Assembly (NCBI GenBank): GCA_039191605.1
Contig: JBCCXL010000006.1
Location: 186,001-250,000, forward strand
From: JBCCXL01 sp039191605
GTDB taxonomy: Bacteria > Acidobacteriota > Thermoanaerobaculia > Multivoradales > JAHZIX01
DNA: 64,000 nucleotides
Direction of reading: 5' to 3'
In this document: positions 1-61,300 of the stretch, one piece after another
How the letters are laid out: each line of letters starts with the position of its first letter
Numbering within the stretch: position 1 is the stretch's first letter
Notes under the pieces: generated by a model
What the model was told of the DNA's origin: nothing
The model's database searches: none
Seen by the model: the letters and a program-made list of their open reading frames with translations, nothing else
Position numbers and translations under genes: made by a program

Positions 1-34850
<34,850 letters not shown>

Positions 34851-34872
34851 CGTGACGAGCCGCGACCGGGGC

Positions 34873-52377
<17,505 letters not shown>

Positions 52378-52380
52378 CCC

Positions 52381-55300
52381 TTATTCCTCCCCGCGACGCC
52401 GACGACGGCGACTGCGGCGGCTGGTCATCGCCTCGCGGCGACGACGGGCGTGTTCTTCTGGATCATCGGTCTGCGACGCGGTAGAGGGCGACGAAGCCGG
52501 CGTCGGGGAGCTCGTCGGGAGCGCCCCCCGGGCGGCCTCGGAAGGAATTTCCGCTGCGGCCCCACCGGTGGCGGCGGATGCTGCACCAGCTGACAGGGCT
52601 CCGGCGGCCGGGGACTCCCCCGCCTCCAGCCAGTGGGCGGCGAGGGTGCGCACCGTCGGGAAGCGGAACAGCTCGACGATGGAGACCCGCCGCTGCAGCA
52701 CTTCCCGCAATCGCCCGGCAACCCGCGCCAGGGAGAGAGAATTGCCGCCCACCTCGAAGAAATTGTCGTCAATACCCACGGTTTCCAGCTCCAGAATTTC
52801 CCGCCAAACTTCCGCGATGTCCGCTTCGAGAGCGCTACGGGGGGCAACGAAGGGAGCGTCCGAGAGACTGGCGCCAGGCTCCGGTAGAGCGCGACGATCC
52901 AGCTTACCGTTGGGAGTGCGAGGCAGGGCATCCAGCGGGACGAAGGCCTCCGGCACCATCGGTGCCGGCAGCCGCTCGCCGAGCCACAGCTTGAGGACGG
53001 TGGGATCCAGCAGAGGGGAATCGAGGCTGGCGGACGACGGCGCAGATTCGTCGATTTCCGCCGCCGGCGGATCCTCCGGGCGGTAGGCGTAGACGCCGTA
53101 GACGAAGACCGCCGGGGCGTCTCCGGCGGCGGGGACGGCGATGTCCTCGTCCACCACCAGCTGGAAGGACCGAGCCTCCAGGCGCTGGCGCACCGCCGCC
53201 AGCAGCTCCGGGCCGTGGACCTCCAGCACCAGCTGACGGATCTTCGGCCAGTCCTCGTCGCCGATGCCGTCCAGCACCTCCAGCTCCGCCCGCTCGACAT
53301 CGATCTTCAGCAGGTCCACCCGCTCCAGCCCCTCCCGCCGCAGAATGCTGGAGACGGTGGTCACCGGGCAGCGGAAGGTCTCGGTCTCCAGATAGCTCTC
53401 GACGACGGCGTCGATCTCCTCCTGGGAAGGCAGGGCCCCGGCGTCGCCGACGCCCTCCAGAGAGCCTTCCGCCATGCCCTGCTGGATCATCGCCAGGATC
53501 TCCCGGCGGTCGGCGCCGGAAGCACCGTAGCGGCCAGACAGACCCGCCGCCCGCGGGAAGAAGGTGAACTCCACCTCCGCTTCCTCCGCGCCGACGCCCT
53601 GCTGGAAGGCCGTCACCCCGCGGCCGTAGAGCCGGGTATTGACGTCGAGAATGGCGTAATTGGGCGGCAGCGGCTCGAAGCACAGAATGCGCTCCGGGCG
53701 GCACAGCTGGCTCGCCAGCAGGGCGAAGAAGCCGGTGTTGGCGCCGATATCCAGGATCACCGCATCGTCCTCGAAGCGGATGCCCTGGCGGCGGTAGGTG
53801 TTCTCCTCGAAGATCTCGCGGTAGATCGCCCGCACCTGGCGCCCGTCGTGGTGCGCCACGGTCATGCCGTTGGGCAGGGTGTAGCGCCGGTGGGAGGCCA
53901 GCAGCTGCTCCCGCTCCTGGGGCGAGACCTGCAGCACCGGCGCCGTCGCGGCCCCCTGGGGAGCCACCACGTAGGCCACCAGGCGGGCTTCTCCACCGGG
54001 TCCAGGGCGCACGTCCACCGCCGCCGCCCCCACCGCCGGGTGGCGCTCCAGGGTGGCGGCGATCTCCCCCGGCTCGATGCGGTGGCCGCGGATCTTCACC
54101 TGATCATCCAGGCGGCCGAGGAAGTCCAAATCACCGTCGGGAAGGAAGCGAGCGCCGTCGCCGGTGCCGTAGATCCGGCCGCCGCCGCCCTGAAGCGAGG
54201 CGAAGGGATCCGGCCGGAAGCGCTCGGCGGTGCGCCGAGGCTGGCCCAGATAGCCCATGGCGATGCCGTCGCCGCCGATCCACAGCTCCCCCCGCACCCC
54301 CGGCGGCAGCGGCCGCAGGGCGGCGTCCAGCACGTGGGCGCTGGCCCCCGCCAGCGGGCGACCGAGGCTCACCCCGGAAGCCGCCAGCACCGGCCTCGAG
54401 CCGGCGCCGAGGGAGCGGGAAGTGGCCCACACCGTCGCCTCGGTGGGTCCGTAGACGTTGGTCACCCGCAGCTCCGGATGCTCCTGCCGCAGCGACTCCA
54501 GCAGCGCCGGCGGCAATGCCTCGCCGCCGAGCACCAGCTCCCGCAGCCCGGCGAGGGCCTCCGGCCCCTGCTCCTCTCCCCGCAGCAGGGGCACCAGGGA
54601 GGGCACGCATTGCAGCCCGCTGGCGCCGGTGGCCAAGGCCAGGGCGGAAGGACCGGCAGCGGCTCTAGCAGCAGCAGCGGGAGCGCTCTCGGAGTCCAGG
54701 CCAATCTCAGACTCATCCGCCAAGCCCGCACCCCGCTCGACCCGCTCCTGCGGCAGCAGCGCGCCTCGGCGCACCTCGTCCAGCAGGGTCAGGCTTTCCA
54801 GCACCTGATCCGTCGCCACGCCGAAATCGATCAGGCAGGCGATCTCGTCCACCCCCAGGGCGCGCAGCTTCTCCACCGTCTCGCCGACGCTGCGGGGGGT
54901 GCCCATCAGGCCGGCGGTGGAGAAGTAGCGCTCGAAGGCCGGCTGCTGCACCGCCGCCAGCTCTTGCGCCGAGAGCTGCCCCTCGCCGACGTCCATGCCG
55001 AGGCTGGTGGCGAGATTGCGCAGCAGCCCGGTGGAGGAAGCGAGATAGCCGAGGAAGGGATCCCGCACCGTCGCCTTGACCTCCTCCAGGTCCTCGCCGA
55101 CGAAGGTGTGGAGCATCAGCGTCACCCGACCTTCCGGGCCGTGGGGGAAGCTCGGCGGCGGGCCGCCGTGGGCGGCCTCGGCGGCGGCGTAGGCCTCTTG
55201 ATAAGCCTCGCGGTAGACGGTGATCTTCTCCCCCAGCTCCCTCACCCCCTGCCCCAGCAAATGGGTGAGCACGCCGGAGCCGGCGGAGCCGGCGAGGCGG

Positions 55301-58300
55301 AAGGTCTCCGGGTTGCCGGCGGCGGTGAGCCACACCGGCAGATCTCGCTGCACCGGCGGCGGCAGAATCGAGAGCTCCACGGTGCCGCCGACGCCGTTGA
55401 GCCGCTCCACCGACTCCCCTCGCCACAGCTGACGCACCGTCTCCACCCGCTCCAGCATCACCTCTTTGCGCTGGCCGAAGGCGTCCGGCTGGAAGATGAA
55501 GTCGTCGGCGTGCCAGCCGGAGGCGAAGGAGACCCCCACCCGGCCGCCGGAGAGGTTGTCCACCACGCTCCATTCCTCGGCGGTGCGGATCGGATCGTGG
55601 AGGGGCGCCACCACGCTGCCGGCCCGCAGACCCACCCGCTCGGTGGTGGCGGCGATGGCGGCGGAGACCACCGAGGGATTGGGGTAGAGGCCGCCGAAGG
55701 CGTGGAAGTGGCGCTCCGGGGTCCACACCGCCTCGAAGCCGTGGCGGTCGGCGAAGCGCGCCCCCTCCAGCAGCAGGCGGTAGGGATCGTCCTCATCGCT
55801 CCCGCCGGTAGTGGCGCTGGCGAAGTAGAGCAGGCTGAAGCAGATCGGTCGCCGCGCCGTCTCTGAGCGCGGCGCCAGGCTGTCGGCGGGCACCATGCCC
55901 GGGGTGATGGCGGCGGTATTGAGGGCCACCGTGCGACCGCGGGAGAGGGTCCACAGGATCTCCAGCACCGAGATATCGAAGGCGACGCTGGTCACCGCCA
56001 GCCAGGGCTCCTCCGATCCCTCCGGCGCCGCGGCGCCGAGGGGATCGTCCATCGCGGCACAGAACCACTCCAGATTGGCGCGGCTCACCACCACCCCCTT
56101 GGGACGGCCGGTGGAGCCGGAGGTGTAGAGCACGTAGGCCGGCATAGAGGGAGTCGGCGCACTGAGAGCCGGCGCACTGAGAGCTCGCGCCGCGATGGCC
56201 GGCCCCAGGGTGGGAACCTGCGCCGGGTCCAGCACCCCGAGGGGCGCGAGACGAGATTCGCTCTCGGAGGCTTCCGCCTCGACGGCGGCGACGAGCTCCT
56301 GCGCCGAAGCCGCCGGAGCGACGATCACCATCGCCGTCGCCCCCAGCGTCGCCGCGTCCGCCACGGTGGTGGCTCGACGGCTCAGGGGATAGGTGGGATC
56401 CAGCGGCAGATAGGCGATCCCGAGATCCAGGGCCGCCAGGATGGTCGCCACCAGCTCCGGTCCCCGGGGCAGGGAGATCACCACCAGCGGGCCGAGGGCG
56501 CGCCGCGTCGGATCTCCGAGAGCGGCGGACCCCAGCTCCTCCAGGGAGCCCTCCAGGGCGCTGGCCAGCTGACGGCGCCGGTCCTCCAGCTGCTGTCGGC
56601 TCCAGCTCTGCAGCTCCCCGGACTCGCTGAACCAGCGCAACGCCGCCGCCGTCGGCTCCCTCCGGGCGAGCTCGCCGGTGCGCTCCCAGGGCAGGGAGCT
56701 AGATCGCCGCGGCCCCACCGCGGAAACCGCCGTGCCCCACTCCACCAGCGCCTGGTGACGCTGCGACGGCGGCAGCCACGGCAGCGCCTGGAAGGGAGTC
56801 TCGGGAGCCGCCAGAGCGGCCTCCAGCAGATGGAGATAGGTCCGGCTCCAGCGCTCCACGGTGGTGCGATCGAAGAGGGCCGTGGAGAGCTCCCAGTGGA
56901 AGCGGTAGTCCCCCGCCTGAGGGCCCGGCGCCACGGTGAGGCCGAGGTCGAATTTCGACAGGCCCAGGGTGGTGGGATGGACGTTGACGGTGAGCTCCTC
57001 GCCCGAGGAGCGTCCCGAGCCTTCCTCACCACTGCCTTCCTCACCACTGTCGGCCTCACCACTGTCGGCCTCACTACCGGCCTCTCCCTTGAGGGAACCA
57101 GCAACGCCCGAGGGCTGAGGGGCGGTGGGCAGGTCCAGGGAATTGAGCATCACCTGGAAGAGAGGGGAGACCGCCAGATTGCGCTGCGGCGAGAGGGCGT
57201 CCACCAGAGTCTCGAAGGGCAGATCCTGGTGTTCCAAAGCCCCCAGCAGCAGCTCCTGACTATCCGCCGCGGCGGCCGCCAGGGAGCTCTCGCCGTCGGC
57301 CTTCAGCGGCAGCACCAGGGTGTTGGCGAAGAAGCCCACCAGCGGCTCCAGCTCCACCCGGCGGCGACCCGCCACCGGCATGCCCACCGGGCCATGGGTC
57401 GCCCCCGCCAGGGTGCCCAGCAGGCGGCCGAGGACCGCCGCCAGCACCGCGAAGGGAGTGCAGCGATGGCGGCGGGCGAAGGCCGTCAGCGCCTCGGCGG
57501 TGGCCGCCGGCACCGGGCGACGGAAATGATCGCCGGTGAAGCTCTGCACCGCCGGTCGGGGACGATCGGTGGGCAGCGAAAGCACCGGCGGCACCGCCGC
57601 CAGCCGCTCCTTCCACCACTCCAGCAGCAGGTCCAGCACCTCTCCCTGAAGATGCTGCCGCTGCCAGCGGGCGAAGTCCGGATATTGCACCGCCAGCGGC
57701 TCCCAGCGGGGCGATGGCGGTGCATCAGCGGCGGCACTCGGGGACTCTTCCTCCACCAGCAGCGAGTAGGCGGTGGCCACGTCCCGCTGCAGCACTCCCA
57801 GGGACCAGCCGTCGGAGACGGCGTGGTGCATGACGATGGAGAGCAGGTGGCGCCGCGGCGCGAGGCGCAGCAGGGCGGCCTCCAGCAGCGGCCCCTCGGC
57901 CAGGGAGAATCGGTGCAGGGCGCGGCGGGCCAGCAGCGATTCCACCTCCCGATGCACCACTGAATCCCCATCGCCGTCGGCGGCAAGGCCGGAGAGATCC
58001 ACCGTCGGCAGAGCGCGGCAGCGGGAAGGCAGCACCCGCTGCCGCGGCCCCTCCTCCACCTCTTCCAGCACCACCCGCAGCCCCTCGTGGCGCGCCTCCA
58101 CCCGCTCCAGCGCCGCCGCCAGCAGGTCGGGGCGCAGCGCGCCGGCGAGCTCCAGGGCCACCGGCACGTTGTAGGCCGGGTTGCCGGGATCGAAGCGATC
58201 TAGCACCCACAGGCGCTCCTGGGCGTAGGACAGTGGAGCCAGCATCGAGGGCGCCAGCGTCAAGGGCGCTGACTCCAGAGCTTCCCCGCTCTCCCGGGGC

Positions 58301-61300
58301 CGCCGCTGGATCGGCGGCAGCTGAGCCACCACCGCAGCCGCCGACTCGCCCCTCTCCGCCTCGCCCCCCTCTGCTTCGATCCAGGGGGCCAGAGCCCGGG
58401 GAGTGGGGTTCTCGAAGAGCCGCGCCAGGGGCAGGTCGACGGAGAAGCGCTGACGGATTCGCGCGATCAGGCCGGTGGCCAGCAGCGAATGGCCACCGAG
58501 GGCGAAGAAATCCGCCTCCGGCCCCAGCGGGGCATCGCCTTCGCGGCCCAGGGCCTCGCTCCACAGCTGCGCCAAAGAGAGCTCCAGGGGCGTCGCCGAC
58601 AGCTCCGTCTCAGCACCAGCAACGGCCTCGCCACCTTCCATGGCGCTGCCGGAGCCGAGGGCGTCCAGCGCCCGAGGCTGGGGCAGCCCGCGGCGATCGA
58701 CCTTGCCGTTGGGGGTTAGCGGCAGAACCTCCAGCACCGCCCAGGCGGCGGGGATCATCGCCGCCGGCAGCAGGAATCGCAGCTGCGCCGCCAGCTGGGG
58801 CGCGAGGGCCGCTGGATCGACGCTGCCCTGCTGCGCCGGCACGATCCAGGCCGCCAGCACGGCGTCTCCGGCGGCGTCCCGGTGCCGCCCCACCAGGGCC
58901 TCGGCGACCTCCTGGAAGCCCCGCAGATGGCTCTCCACCTCGCCCGGCTCCACCCGGAAGCCGCGAATCTTGAGCTGAGCGTCGCCGCGACCGAAGAAGT
59001 CCAATCGACCGTCGCCGCGCCAGGCGGCGAAATCACCGGTGCGGTAAAGGCGGGATCCGAGGCCTCCCTTGGAATTCGGGCGGAATCGATCTGCGGTGAG
59101 TCGAGGATCTCCGGCATAGCCTCGAGCCAGGCCGCCACCGCTGGCCACCAGCTCCCCTCGCGCTCCCGCCGGCAGCGGCCGCAGGGCGGCATCCGCCACC
59201 CACGCCGCGCCCCCCGCCACCGGACGCCCCACGGGCACCGGCGCCAACGAAGCAAGCGGCCCAGAGGTCGATCCAGAGACCGCCGTCGCCAGCGGCGCGA
59301 TCACCTCACAGGCGGTGAAGGTGGTGTTCTCCGTCGGCCCGTAGCCGTTGACCAAAACCAGATCCGGACGCTGCTGCCGCACCGCCTGGACCTGCTGGGG
59401 CGAGAGCACGTCGCCCCCCGCCAGCAGGCGCCGCAGCTGCGGCAGGCGCTGGAAGCTCGGCGCCGGAATCTGGTGGAAGAGGCCGGCGGTGAGCCAGGCG
59501 ACGGTGGCGCCTTCGGACTCCAGGGCGCCCACCACCTCTTGCGCCCCCAGGGGACCGGCCGGCGCCAGGGCGATGCAGGCTCCCGCCAGCAGCGGCCCCC
59601 AAAGCTCCAGAATCGAGGCGTCGAAGGCCAGAGACGCAAAGCCGAAGACCACGTCCCGCGGCTCCAGCGGCGCAAACTCGGGATCGCTGAACAGGGCGAG
59701 CACCGCCCCGTGGCTCACCACCACGCCCTTCGGCTCCCCGGTGGAGCCGGAGGTGAAGTGCAGGTAGAGGGCGCGGTGCGGGCTCAGCGACGAAGCGATC
59801 ACCGAGGGTTCCTTATCCCGATCCGGCGCTCCCCCTTCCGGCACTGAAGGCACCAGCGACGAAGGCAAGAAGAAGCGGGGCGAGGGGTGCCCCAGCTCGG
59901 CGCAGGCGCTCCCCAGCTCCGCCGCCGCCGCGGCGTCGGCGATCACCACCTCGGCTCCGGAGAGGGCCAGCACCTGGGCTCGGCGGCGGGGCGGGTGGGC
60001 CGGATCCAGAGGCACCGCCGGAGCCCCGGCGAGGGCCAGCGCCACCAGCGCCGCCACCGCCGACGGACCCCGGGGCAGCTGCACCGCCACCGGCTGCTCG
60101 CGCTCCAGCGAAGGCGCCAGCTCCCGCTGCAGCCTCGCCGCCGCTTCCCGGGCACGCCGATAGAGCTCCTCGTAGCTCCAGCTCAGCTCTCCCTGCCGCA
60201 GCGCCGTGGCTCCAGGGTTGCGGCGCACCTGGAGCAGGAAGGCGGCGGCGACGTGGGGCGCCGCCGGCTGCTGCTGGGCCCCGGCGTTCCATTCCCGCAG
60301 GATCTGATGCCGCTGGGCGGCGCTCATCCAGGGCAGTTGCCCCACCGCCAGCTCGGGGGATTGCGCCGCCGCCGTCGCCAGGCGCCGCCAGAGCTCCAGC
60401 ACCCGGTGAATGGTGGTGGCGTCCCACAGATCGCTGCGGTACTCCAGGCTGCCGTCCAGGCCGCCCGTACCTGCCGATGCCGAGCCTGTCGACGCCGAGC
60501 TGACCAGTGCCGGCCGCCAGAGAGAGAAAGTCCAGTCGAATTTGCTCGCTCCGCTGGACAGAGGCCGCAGCTCGACGCTGAGGCCCGGAAGCTCCGGAGA
60601 CTGCGCCGGGGCGGCTTCCTGAAGGGCCAGGGCGACAGAAACCAGCGGCGGCGCTTCCGCCCCCCGGGCGCCGGAGGCCCCAGCATCGAGCTCCTCCGAG
60701 AGCCGCTCGAAGGGTAGATCCTGATGCTCTAAGGCTCCCCGCAGGGTGTCCCGCACCGCCGTCAGCAGCTCCCCGAAGCTCGGTTCTCCACCCCTCGACT
60801 CTTCACCACCGTGGCGCAGCACCTCCACCGGCAGGGCGAGGGTGTTGGCGAAATAGCCCACCAGCGGCTCCACCTGAGGGTGGGTGCGGTGAGCCACCGG
60901 GAAGCCCAGCAGCGCCGAGGACTGCCCGCTGAGGCGGCAGAGGGCGAGGCCGAAAGTGGCGGTGAGCACGCCGAAGAGGGTGGTGCGGTGGGCGCGGGCC
61001 AGCTGCTCCAGCCCCGTCAACGCCGACCGGGAGAGAGAGACATGACTCAGCGCCGCCGGCGGGGCCTCTCCCACCGGCAGCGTCGGGCGGGGACGATCCG
61101 TCGGCAGCTCCAGCTGGCGGGGGATGGTCTCCAGGCGCTCGCGCCACCAGTCCAGCTGCTGTTCCAGCGCCTCGCCGCCCAGCTGCTGCCGCTGCCACGA
61201 GGCGTAATCTCCGTAGCTCACCGCCAGCGGCGGCAGGGAGGGCGTTAGCCCCCTCAGACGGGCGCCGTAATGGGCGGCGATATCCGCCAGCAGCAGTCGC

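Larger units (their letters stand above)
52620..58250 (-). other. Module W3: C-A-PCP with doubly interrupted A domain, Gly-type code
   Basis: C domain HHAVSDGWS (56,730-58,250), then an A domain in three pieces. A1-A4 lie at about 55,880-56,700 (A3 YTSGSTGRPKG, A4 FDISVLEILW). After a monooxygenase come A5-A8 (53,940-54,720; LQCVPS, LVLGGEA, TNVYGPTEATVW, A8 DDQVKIRGHRIEPGE). After a methyltransferase comes A10 (52,880-52,935, TPNGKLDRR). The code across the pieces is DILQVGVVWK, close to the Gly code DILQLGLIWK. A7 is YGTGD rather than YRTGD. PCP motif DNFFEVGGNS. The combination predicts Gly activation with oxidation and methylation on the line. Confidence 0.93.

Noticed and set aside
34851..34872. 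Genes 2 and 3 as one gene split by a frameshift.
   Set aside because: Gene 2 ends after a PCP and a charged linker, gene 3 begins with a natural N-terminus before a C domain, and the 22-base gap fits a normal operon junction.
53070..53930. The W3 methyltransferase as an ordinary NRPS N-methyltransferase.
   Set aside because: It lacks the EIGCGTG, NSVVQYFP and GDVRSLPLL set seen in W14 and instead carries DIGANTGFF and KIDVERAELEVL, typical of the FkbM family.
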